This document shows positions 9,445 to 17,481 of a DNA stretch of 17,481 bases, piece after piece (the stretch's first letter is position 1; every line of letters starts with the position of its first letter). Position numbers and translations under genes: made by a program. Source of the stretch: Dissophora ornata (taxonomy: Eukaryota > Mortierellomycota > Mortierellomycetes > Mortierellales > Mortierellaceae). Where the stretch lies: contig MU617264.1 of the NCBI GenBank assembly GCA_025201705.1, forward strand, positions 1 to 17,481, in the 5' to 3' direction. The notes beneath the pieces are model-generated. The model worked only from the letters and a program-made list of their open reading frames with translations. It searched no databases and was not told the DNA's origin.

Positions 9445-12400
9445 ATGTCTCGAGCAAAGAAGACTGTGAGACTGACTCTGCACTCCTTTGTTTTTCACCC
9501 TGTCCAATAGGCTGGGACAGAATACCTGGTCTCAACCAGTGGAGAATGGGTTCCGTCTTCCACAAGCCGATGCATCAACCCGGAGCTCGTCGAGCTCTAT
9601 GAATGGCTCCGCAACTCCGGCTTCCGTGAAGGCACAACCGTCTTTGCGTCTCTTCAACGATCCGGATTTGTGTCGGCGAAAGGTGCTCGAAAAAGGCTCC
9701 CGTCCTCGTCTTTAACATCAGCAACATATCCAGCCTCGACTCTAGTATCGCCAGTTAAGCAGGAATCAAACATGAATCAAACAAAAGGCGCTGGCAATGA
9801 GTCTGGCCAGATGGTGGAAGATCAACCCCTGGGCAGCGTGAAAGACGAAATCATACAGGAAGGCGTTGAGTTGAGCATGGATGCGGTCACAATTGAAAGC
9901 GCCTCTCAGGACAATGACAGCGAACAGGAAGGCTCGCCAATCGCTTCACGACATAAAAAACCAAGATTGGATGGATCTTACGTCGAAGACTTGAGTCTGT
10001 TGTCAATTGATACACAGGAAAAAACCCTAGAATCGAGATTGTCGTCGCCAAACGGGTTACAAGCCGTGACACCAACAGCTGAGGAGAACAATGATATCAA
10101 ACCGGAAGAGTCAAAACCGCATGTTAGTCCTGCTGTAAAGAAAGAACCGGCATCAAATCAATCGCAGGATCAGGAGCAGCAGCAAGTGAAAGAGTTCAAC
10201 AGAAACACAGAGCAGATGATCGAAGTTTATTTCAAAGAGGGCATGGGTAAGTCGGGAGCTAAGCGTTGAACATACCTGTATATTTTGTCCGCATGCTGAG
10301 TGCTCGTTATTCTTGCACATTATAGATGTATCCGGAGTTGAAATGTTCGATACACTGCTGGGGCCTTTCCGACGTCCAACAAAGTATGCAATTGAAGCTC
10401 ATTTTCTTTCATAGCGCCAATTAGAGGATGCTGCAAAAGTATAACTGACCTGGCAACTTCACGTAACGCACGTTTATAGAGGGTTCATTGCTTCTTTCTT
10501 TTATTCAGTCGTCCTCTCGCCCCTCACAGAACCTGCCACTATTGAGGCTGCAATCCATGTACTGGACCGGACCCTCACTATTCACGGACCAGAGCCATTT
10601 CAAAATATATGGGATGTTCAAAAGCGACGTCGCGAGGTTGCAGATGGAACTAACGCCCTTTCACGACATACCAGTTCCTCAGCCTCATCATCCTCGGCCC
10701 TAGGAACAGAATCAGGGAGAAACACACGGTCTAGCGCTGGTGGCAGTGAAGTGTCTTCGTTGTCAGCTGACCCGGAAGTTTCTTCGGTACCAATTCCCAC
10801 AGGGCGCCTTCCGAGCTGGAATAATATTTGGGATTTGATCAAAGCTGAGTTTGGCCTGGACACAAGACCAGAATCAAAACATCATATTGCACTTCAAGAA
10901 TACCATATTCGGAAGCAGTTACAAGGAGAAGATCTCATTCCTGAGCCATCATTTATCGGGAAGAAAGGCGAAGATGTCGGGGATGCCGCTAAAGGAGTTG
11001 GAGAGGAGCGCGAAGTTCGAGACGAGATCGGGCGTGCCATTGTTGGCCTCTTGTTAAGAATCTTGGAGCAGGATGCTGTCTTGAGAAATGGTATTTTTTT
11101 CTGCGTTAATGTGTTTTCGCCATTCCTGTCTTACTTCACGATTTTAGTCTTTTTTTAACATTCCTTCTTGCTCTTGTCATGGGTAAACACCTAGTATCCT
11201 CAACAACATTCTTTTGCCGAGACGTCCTTATGATTGACCCGTTCTCACCCGCACAAGGAGTCCGACAGGCGCTCGACGTCGCCTTCCAGATCATTTCCCT
11301 GGCCACATCTTCACGGTATCTCGAATCACCACCTCCGCTTGCAACAACATCAACAGAGGCACTCAGTGGTGCTCGATCAGTAACATCCTGGCCATTGGAC
11401 GAGCGATGCAGGTTGAATTCCGCAGGCATGGAAATCCTACAACTCGGCCAGCAGTTTCTTTTGCTTTTGATCCGGTTCACAGAGGCAGGTGAGCTCTTGC
11501 CTGGGAAAGGGTTAGAGGAACTGGCCCGCGAGGTATTGTCGAGACTCAGTAAGGTGAACAGAGATAGAAAGATACCAGGCTCAAGTGGATCAAGTCGGTC
11601 CGGGAGTTCTGGAACCCCACTTTTACTGGAGAGGTATAATCTGGATCAAACTCAGATCATTTTGAAATCGTTGATCCAGGGACCTTGTTTGCTCGATTCT
11701 GGGACGGGATCTGGCGCTAGTGTGAAACTGAGACATGAAAAGGGCAACAAAAATCAACAGAGGAGAGATGGGGGTGGTGAGGAGTACTCTGTTAATGAGG
11801 ATGATTACAATGGGATCCTGAAGAGCCAGACAGGCATCTGTATGGGGTCAAGTGCCTTTGTCATGGTCCTTGTCGATCTCTGGTTCCGGTCCAAGACCAG
11901 ATCTGGCGGAGGAAGTTCACAGTTGAGTTTCCGAAAAGTTGTGGAAGAATACGCGATGCCTCATGATGTACGGCCATCGACCCCTACGACTGCTGCCGCC
12001 GTTGCATCCACCACAGCGACTACCAAGAGCGAGAAGACGAGGACAGTGACAACGAGAAGGACGAGGGGTCGAAAGACATCTATATCCTCTGAGGACGAAG
12101 ACATTGGCGAACTAGAGCTGACGAACGTCAGCTCTGCGGATACAGGTCGCGAAGGACTAGAACTATGGAGCGCTAAGGACCTGGAGCAAGTTGAATGGGT
12201 AGTGATGATGATCGAGGTTCTGGTGTGGTCCTGGATCGAGGCGCGTGGAATTAGGCGCGACGAAATTGAGGGGACTGGACTAGAAAAGCTACTCTATCCG
12301 GATGAGTTGAGCCACCAGAGCATTGACAAGGACCCGTCTTCTGGATGGCTTGTCATGTCGCGACTGCTGACCACGATTGGCGGAACACTGAAAGTTCGAT

Positions 12401-12462
12401 GGGAGCAGCTCGGGAGCGTCATTGAGGCTGCAATTATGGTTGAAGACCTCTGTCTCCGATAA
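9445..12462 (+). CDS. Uncharacterised 897-residue protein, probably nuclear
   Basis: I do not recognise the family. Five exons: 9445-9465, 9511-10246, 10326-10383, 10480-11090 and 11195-12462. All junctions are in phase (intron lengths 45, 79, 96 and 104 bp). An in-frame ATG at 9421 would add 8 residues. Residues 8-70 form a compact segment including ELVELYEWLRNSGF, perhaps a small helical domain. Residues 75-235 are acidic, Ser/Gln/Glu-rich and probably disordered, with a basic KKPRLDG patch that could be a nuclear signal. Residues 236-330 look helical (IEVYFKEGM, GFIASFFYSVVLSPL). A Ser-rich linker and then WNNIWDLIKAEFGLD follow. The last 420 residues mix helices with Ser/Thr- and Arg-rich linkers (including TRRTRGRK) and end in a helical domain with VEWVVMMIEVLVWSWIEARG. 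The helical layout loosely recalls the SLF2/Nse6 (CANIN) subunit of the SMC5/6 loader, but this is only a weak guess. An AATAAA follows 22 bp after the stop. Confidence 0.8.
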
Positions 12463-12484
12463 GCATGATTGGCAGCGCCATGTG

Positions 12485-12490
12485 AATAAA
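12485..12490 (+). terminator. Polyadenylation signal of the 897-residue protein gene
   Basis: AATAAA begins 22 bp beyond the TAA at 12460-12462. It lies in the 116-bp gap between this gene and the convergent kinase gene. A perfect 12-bp palindrome, AGTGCATGCACT, follows at 12508-12519. Confidence 0.55.
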
Positions 12491-12578
12491 ATGTGACCAA
12501 AAGAAGGAGTGCATGCACTGATTATTTATGTAGTTTGTATCGTTTGTACAGAACTTCTGAATAGTGCTACAGGCCCGT

Positions 12579-14317
12579 TTAAAGGCTAGGTTCAAAATGA
12601 CGATGGGGATCCTGGTTTTCGCCATGGATACATGTCTCGATGGTCTTGAACCACTCATCCTCGAGAATACCCTCAACGGTAATACGGGTCTCCGGGTTAG
12701 GCTCAAGGATCTTCTTCATAAGATTCCTAGCCCCAAAGGGCAGTCTTTCAAAGGGGTCGTAGTTATTGACGGCGCGCATCTCGAGGAAGTGCTGGTAGTT
12801 GAGATCCTGGGCTTTTGCAGCACGGAAGGGAATGCCCTGGTAGACCATGCAGTAGTAGACAATACCACAAGCCCAAATATCGACGCGACGGGCATCGTAT
12901 TCTTTGCTCTGGAACTCTTCTGGTGCGATGTAGGGCTCGGACCCACAGAGACCCTTGGAGAGGTGAGGGGACTTTTCCCAGCACATGCGGAAGACGTCTG
13001 AGACGCCAAAGTCTGTGATCTTCAGACGGCCAAAGCTGTCCAGGAGCAGGTTCTCGGGCTTGATGTCGCGGTGGGCAACGCCCATGGAATGGAGGTAGGC
13101 CACGCCGTGGATGAGCTGCTTGAAGCAACAGTCGATCTCTATCCGCGACATGTGTCCCTGCTTGATGGTATTGTACAGATCACCGCCACTGCAGTATTCC
13201 TATTTGACATTAGGTTGACAGCAAGGAGAAGGCGCAGAGATGTAAGTAATGTGGCGCGAAAATAAAAATAAAGGGTTTGGCCGTTGACTGTTACACAAAG
13301 AAAGAATGTCTAGAAGCAGGTAGTTTGAGGCCCAGATGATGTCACAAAAAGACCGTCGAGACAGAAAGTCGATGGTTTGGGGCGCAGAGGATAAAAAGTC
13401 AGAGTACTGACGACCGAAAGGGCAAAAAATAGTCCGTTTTCCACTCGTAGATCGACAGTACCGCAGTCGACCGCCCTTTTTTTTTTTTTGTGGTGTGCAC
13501 ATGTGGAGTAGACAAAGGGTCAAACACATACCATGACTTCACACCAGTGCTGATGCTCGTCCTGGACCAGATCCACAGTTTCAACAATATTCTCGTGGTG
13601 GAGCGTCGAGGATATGCAGAACTCGCTCGTCAGTTTCTTGACATACTCCTTCTCGGTCTCATCCTTTTTTCTTTTACGGAACTCTTTGACCGCAAAAAGT
13701 TTCTCGGTCTCATCGTCCTCCGACAGCTTGTGGGCCAGACGTACAACTGCAGTCGCTCCCTGGCCAATACTGCCCTTGTCGCACAAGCCGTACTTCTTGA
13801 GCAATGTGCAGTCCGAAGTCGCGGCAACCTTCTTGGAGTCACTTCGTTCACTTCCACCAAATGACGAGGCACGGCCCAGAACACTTGCAAAGTTGAAGAT
13901 AGTCTTCTTCTCCAAGGGACTGGACGTGTTCAATAGATAAGGGTCCTGTTCCAAGGGACTGTTGATATAGACCGGTGAGGAAGGAGGACTTGCCGAACTC
14001 GACTTGGGTTCGTGGTGGAAGATCTTGTGGATCAGGGTCTGTTTCTTGCTCGTGACTGCGACAGGTGGGGGTTTTGGGAAAAGGACCGACTTTTTGGCGG
14101 CGGCGGCCTGGGTCTCGTTGCCAAGGATGGAGAGGTGGCCCGAAGAAGAGCTCGAGGAGTCGCGCGTTGGCACCTGACGAAGGGTGTTCCAATGCTCGTC
14201 CTGGTGCAGGTAATGCCGTTGAGAGTCCTTGGAGGCCTGAAGAGGCGAATTTTCCTGGCGACGGCGGACGTTGGACTCCATGGCTGGGGCCCAGTAGTCG
14301 GTTGAGAAGGTGACCAT
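12579..14317 (-). CDS. HAL4: Serine/threonine protein kinase of the Hal4/Sat4 (NPR/HAL5) family
   Basis: In yeasts this family stabilises and activates the Trk potassium transporters and other nutrient permeases, giving salt tolerance. Two exons, 14317-13532 and 13199-12579, joined in phase 0 across a 332-bp intron in the kinase hinge (CEVM/EYCSGGDLY). The protein has 468 residues. Residues 1-170 are Ser/Pro-rich and probably disordered regulatory sequence. The kinase domain holds every key element: Gly loop GSIGQGATAVV (182-192), K211 in FAVKEF, helix-C E232, catalytic VAHRDIKPEN with D307, ITDFGVSDVF with D325, and PYIAPEEF near 352-358. The activation-segment text FRMCWEKSPHLSKGLCGSEP is characteristic of the Hal4/Hal5/Npr1 group. 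It ends 30-odd residues after the WF of the last kinase subdomain. Start: ATG 14317; ATG 14281 is an in-frame alternative. It is predicted to be active. The substrate is inferred from family only. Confidence 0.93.
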
Positions 14318-14490
14318 GGTGAATTGATTGAAGGAAGGGGGAGGGGGGGAATATGATTATTTTACAGGGTACTATGGCAGGTTGGTATTGTTACTCTACA
14401 GAGGAAATGGGCAAAGCAAATGTGTGATACAAGAAAATATAAAAAATGTCTATGTTGTTGGTACAAAAGAAGCGCTTTCTCTTTCTATAA

Positions 14491-14502
14491 GGGGGGGGGG
14501 GG
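14491..14502 (+). repeat. G12 homopolymer
   Basis: Twelve consecutive G on the plus strand, about 175 bp upstream of the kinase start codon. It is C12 on the coding strand of the kinase gene. Confidence 0.85.
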
Positions 14503-14707
14503 TTGCACGCGAATGCGAGGTGATGAAGCAATGAGATGGTGGATGGTTGATTCTCTTGTTTGATCGTGACTCGATCAAAGCTGGGCACAGTTGGTTGAGT
14601 GGGGCGTGGTGTTATTCCTTGCAACCCAACATGCTCTACCGAAAAAGTGATAAATATGGTGGACAAAACAAATTAGGCGGGAAATTCTGGCGAGTGAGAG
14701 GAGGAAG

Positions 14708-14711
<4 letters not shown>

Positions 14712-14738
<27 letters not shown>
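14712..14738 (+). repeat. (GA)n microsatellite, about 13.5 units
   Basis: Perfect alternating GA embedded in a longer all-purine stretch, about 395 bp upstream of the kinase start. On the kinase strand it reads (CT)n, the kind of pyrimidine tract often found in fungal promoters and leaders. Confidence 0.9.
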
Positions 14739-15481
14739 TCGAGGAGAGAAGGAAGTGGGGAAGAGAAGGGGGAGGGGGATTTAAAAAGCCAGGCAGACAA
14801 GTGTGCGTGTGCTATCCATGAGCGATTATTTCCTTGTGTTTTCGGCGCTCTTGATGGCTCTTCGGAGACTGTGTTATCTCGGGGGGTATTGGCCATGAAT
14901 GGGGAGGAAGAGTTTGAGGCATTTTTGCTGTTGGAAACTCAAAAAAAAAGAAAAAAAAATCAATTTTTTTTTTCTTTAAAAGTGTTGTGCAACCGGGCCT
15001 CTGACTGAGATTTGACGGACAACAACTCCAGGAATGACACGCATTATTTGTTATTTTTTCTCGCCACCCAAATCCCGCCGCCTTATTCCCATCCCAAATG
15101 CGCGCTATGGTGTTTGTTGTTCTGGAGTGCAGCGGGAGCGCAACATCGGAAAAAGAGGGGGGAGAAAAAGATGCTTTCCCCTCCCACGCACGCGAGGTGC
15201 CCTGTTCTGCCCATGCGTGCCAATGCTCTGCTAGTCTATATTTACTACAGAGGTATTTTGTTGCACGTTGTCCGTCGAAATCTACATGACCACTGGGCAT
15301 GCTCAGTAAACATTTCTGACAGGAAAAGACAGCATGGACCGTTTGAGAGACATCCCACTTGCTCATTTTTTTTAAATGAGCCTGGCACAAGTAAAGATGC
15401 GAGAAATAACTCTCATTTTTGGACTCGATCAGGGTTGTGTTAAATGAAGCTTATGAAGCTTGGAAAAGATATCATATCGTA

Positions 15482-15608
15482 TCAGGGCCTGGGTTTTTTT
15501 TCTAATAACACTCCGCATCAGTGATTGAACAAAAAAAAAAAATTCAATCAAAATACTTTGTGGGGAATATATCTAGCTTGTGTTGTCTGTCCAGTAATCA
15601 GGCCCTGA
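15482..15608. repeat. Nested inverted repeats
   Basis: Outer arms TCAGGGCCTG (15482-15491) and CAGGCCCTGA (15599-15608) are exact reverse complements. Inside, TGATTGAA (15522-15529) and TTCAATCA (15543-15550) form an 8-bp stem around a C plus A12 loop. A T8 run (15494-15501) could also pair with the A run. No matching target-site duplication flanks the outer arms, so a transposon remnant is only a possibility. Confidence 0.5.
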
Positions 15609-15976
15609 CAAGATTCATGAGCATGAGCGTGATCATAGATGGGGGGACCCCGTTCCTCCACTTCTTCTCCTTTATATCGCAATAGACATGCGCTCTTCCT
15701 ATCCTCAACAAACGCGAAAACGCACAACTCGTGTACAATAATGTATAGCACAGGACATGCACAGCAAAAATAGAGAATCTATGAGACTTATATGTACATA
15801 CACAGGCCGATATTGGTAGGAGTTCTGCTCCATAGACGAAGAAGAAGATCACTTTTTCGAACAACCCGCGAAGCTAGACAGAGATAAGAGCTGAAAGAGC
15901 GATGGCCTTCATGAGCCCCAATCCCTCAAAGATACGCTCGAACGAGTTCCCTAATGTCACTGACGCTGGCCACGCA

Positions 15977-16252
15977 TTAATACCTCTTCATGAAAAATGT
16001 CACGAGACTCCAGACTCCTTTCTTGAGCCACAAGTGCTTGATCAGCTGGCACGCATCATTGAACTTTTGGCTGACGATCTTGTAAGGCCTGATGTCTGGA
16101 AGTGCCACGTCTGCATCGCCGTGCGGATCCTCGTCCGGAGAACGGCCGTAAACCTCCACCTTGAGACACAGAATAACGTCGGGGCCAGACCCGCCAACTT
16201 CATCAAGGGGCAATGCAGGTCGTAGTACGCGACAGCCGATGGTTGTCGTGAG
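15977..16252 (-). pseudogene. Possible small gene or gene fragment, function unknown
   Basis: On the minus strand a frame stays open from 16252 to a TAA at 15977-15979, without an ATG at its left end. It must therefore be a 3' exon or a broken copy, if it is real. The predicted peptide has a plausible hydrophobic pattern (PDVILCLKVEVYGR, then DEDPHGDADVALPDIRPY, ending VTFFMKRY). The segment EVYGRSPDEDPH resembles EVYNRDPLEDPH in the plus-strand gene to the right. The plus strand of the same stretch is also open (15902-16225), starting with ATG, so which strand codes, if either, is undecided. Confidence 0.3.
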
Positions 16253-16447
16253 TCAAGAAGATGACTGGTTTTCGTTTGAGATGGAGCTTGTCGAGAACAC
16301 CAGGCATTTTGCGAGTGAAGATGTTTGCACCAGCCGAGGTTCAGTAGAAATTATATTGCAGTTTAGTTTTGTGCTAGTCACCCGCGCCCATCTGAGTCAT
16401 TCGCACTCCTTCGGTCCATCTTGCCACCTGAGTACATTATTGCGGAG

Positions 16448-17362
16448 ATGGATGTTTCCTCTGATCACAAGAATCCAATGGATAAGGACGAACTCTTCGA
16501 AACCCACGACCCTTTATCTGATGACCATCTTACAGCCATTGAAAACGGTGGAATCGCTGGCTTAGAACGAATTGTTGGCGCCGTGCTAGAGATAGGATCT
16601 CAAAGGCTTCGAGTACTTTGTGCAGAAGTCTATAATCGCGATCCCCTGGAGGACCCACACGCCGAGTCCCAATCAGCTTCCACAACAAGTATCCCCACTG
16701 ATGGCCCTGCAACCCAATATCAAGGGAGACTGAAAATAACTCGAATGCCTGATCGTTACAACAAGAAACTAGTAATAGGTGTGAGAAGTCATAACTATCT
16801 CATCACTTCAGGCGAATATGGCCAAGATGCTCTCGTAGGACCGGGTCGATGTGCCAAGTTTCCGCCGAATCACACAACAAAACTGTACTTCAAGAAAAAA
16901 ACGCAAGACTCAGGACTACTTTCGAATGACATACTAGGGATTGCCCGAGTAAGAAGTGGGTTCGGGCACCTTACGGCATACACACCACGTCGCGGAGCAC
17001 TACAAGGGTTTGCATCAATATCAGTGATGCCGATTACAATATTTACATTGTCGCAACATAGCGTTCCGCTAAGTCGTGTATTCCGAGAACTGGCCATACG
17101 AGCCAGGAAAAGGAAATCAGCCAAGATTATCCTACGAATTAGCGACATCCAAGTTCCGAAGCAAGATGACAGCACCAAAGCTGCAGAGATCACACGAAAG
17201 TTGGTGCGTCTCTTCTTAAATCGGAACAAACTTGTCATCACTGGAAATAGTGAAGCAGAGAAAGTGCTCACAGAGTTGGCCAGTGAGTTTTCCAGTGCCA
17301 TATCAGACAAGAACTTGAGAGTCGCCGGGAAAATATTGTCAGGCATCCATGGAGCAGATTAA
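16448..17362 (+). CDS. Uncharacterised protein, 3' exon (at least 304 residues)
   Basis: I do not recognise the family. From ATG 16448 the frame encodes 304 residues to a TAA at 17360-17362, and an AATAAA follows 11 bp later. The same frame stays open upstream to 16367 and looks protein-like there (SESFALLRSILPPEYIIAE), so the true start may be in an earlier exon. A candidate is the open segment starting at ATG 16238 (MVVVSQEDDWFSFEMELVEN) in another frame, but I found no clean in-phase donor and acceptor. The product has an acidic N-terminus, a central segment with EVYNRDPLEDPH, a beta-like stretch (KLVIGVRSHNYLITSGEYG), and a basic helical C-terminal part rich in K/R (RELAIRARKRKSAKIILRI). 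There is no signal peptide or membrane helix. Confidence 0.55.
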   Translation: MDVSSDHKNPMDKDELFETHDPLSDDHLTAIENGGIAGLERIVGAVLEIGSQRLRVLCAEVYNRDPLEDPHAESQSASTTSIPTDGPATQYQGRLKITRMPDRYNKKLVIGVRSHNYLITSGEYGQDALVGPGRCAKFPPNHTTKLYFKKKTQDSGLLSNDILGIARVRSGFGHLTAYTPRRGALQGFASISVMPITIFTLSQHSVPLSRVFRELAIRARKRKSAKIILRISDIQVPKQDDSTKAAEITRKLVRLFLNRNKLVITGNSEAEKVLTELASEFSSAISDKNLRVAGKILSGIHGAD

Positions 17363-17372
17363 TACTCCAAAA

Positions 17373-17378
17373 AATAAA
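17373..17378 (+). terminator. Polyadenylation signal of the right-end gene
   Basis: AATAAA lies 11 bp past the stop codon at 17360-17362, in an A-rich stretch. It supports the gene being real and its 3' end complete. Confidence 0.5.
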
Positions 17379-17481
17379 AAACAATAATAGCTCCTACTCT
17401 TTTTTTCGGACAGTGCTTTAATTCTGTGCTTTGTTTTCGTCGCGTTATTAAACCAGAGAGACATGTTGTTATTAAAAAAAA

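Larger units (their letters stand above)
14318..15901. other. Low-complexity intergenic stretch upstream of the kinase gene
   Basis: 1.58 kb without a supported gene. On the minus strand the first few hundred bases should hold the kinase promoter and leader. It has a G12 run (14491-14502), a purine-rich tract with (GA)n (about 14691-14785), A- and T-runs near 14940-14976, a direct 9-bp tandem repeat ATGAAGCTT (15444-15461), and nested inverted repeats (15482-15608). Long open frames here on both strands encode runs of K, F, E/R that follow the simple repeats, so I regard them as non-coding. Confidence 0.55.

Noticed and set aside
11136..11480. Minus-strand frame across the 897-residue protein gene
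   Set aside because: It overlaps a long, in-phase, spliced plus-strand coding region and has no motif of its own.
12564..13128. Long frames antisense to or shifted from the kinase catalytic domain
   Set aside because: The minus-strand frame carries all kinase motifs, so the others are shadows of it.
14547..15008. Plus-strand open frame of 153 codons
   Set aside because: It has no ATG at its start, and much of it is the RERERE translation of the (GA)n repeat plus A-run lysines.
14812..15366. Minus-strand open frame of about 184 codons upstream of the kinase gene
   Set aside because: It encodes runs of K and F from the A/T tracts, has no motif, and lies in low-complexity promoter-like DNA.
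15482..15608. A proven hAT-type transposon
   Set aside because: There is no target-site duplication, and the identical arms are only 10 bp long.

Overview
The window looks like nuclear DNA of a filamentous fungus. I favour the early-diverging Mucoromycota, in particular Mortierella relatives; this is an inference from gene content and style. The evidence is a set of intron-rich genes with mostly 75-125 bp GT-AG introns, fungal-type proteins (a PROPPIN of the Atg18 type and a Hal4/Sat4-type kinase), a TRAX gene, pyrimidine-rich leaders and AATAAA signals. All exon models below were built by hand: I joined reading frames at GT...AG sites and checked that phases close and that conserved family motifs are restored across each junction.

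Layout from left to right. 1-1285 holds no recognisable gene. A tRNA-Gln(CTG) lies on the minus strand (1286-1358). 1359-2218 has no gene I recognise, but carries two tandem CACGTG boxes. ATG18 (minus, 9 exons, 2219-4277) is divergent from a long-chain acyl-CoA synthetase (plus, 6 exons, 4792-7565) across a 514-bp shared promoter with a strongly pyrimidine-rich leader. The synthetase converges on TRAX (minus, 4 exons, 7644 to about 9165). TRAX is divergent from an unrecognised 897-residue protein gene (plus, 5 exons, 9445-12462). That gene converges on a Hal4/Sat4-family protein kinase gene (minus, 2 exons, 12579-14317). A 1.6-kb low-complexity intergenic stretch follows (14318-15901), with a (GA)n microsatellite, a G12 run and nested inverted repeats. 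The right end has an unrecognised plus-strand gene (3' exon ending at 17362) and, just before it, a small minus-strand reading frame sharing a short peptide motif with it.

The recognised genes are ordinary cell-biology functions: autophagy and phosphoinositide binding (Atg18), fatty-acid activation (acyl-CoA synthetase), RNA processing by the translin/TRAX nuclease C3PO, and a kinase family that controls potassium uptake and transporter stability. They are not an operon-like system. I found no CRISPR array, secondary-metabolite cluster or intact mobile element. The parts most likely to be undescribed are the 897-residue protein divergent from TRAX and the unrecognised protein at the right end. 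The window begins with 18 A and ends with 8 A, which suggests it may be a whole contig broken at homopolymers.
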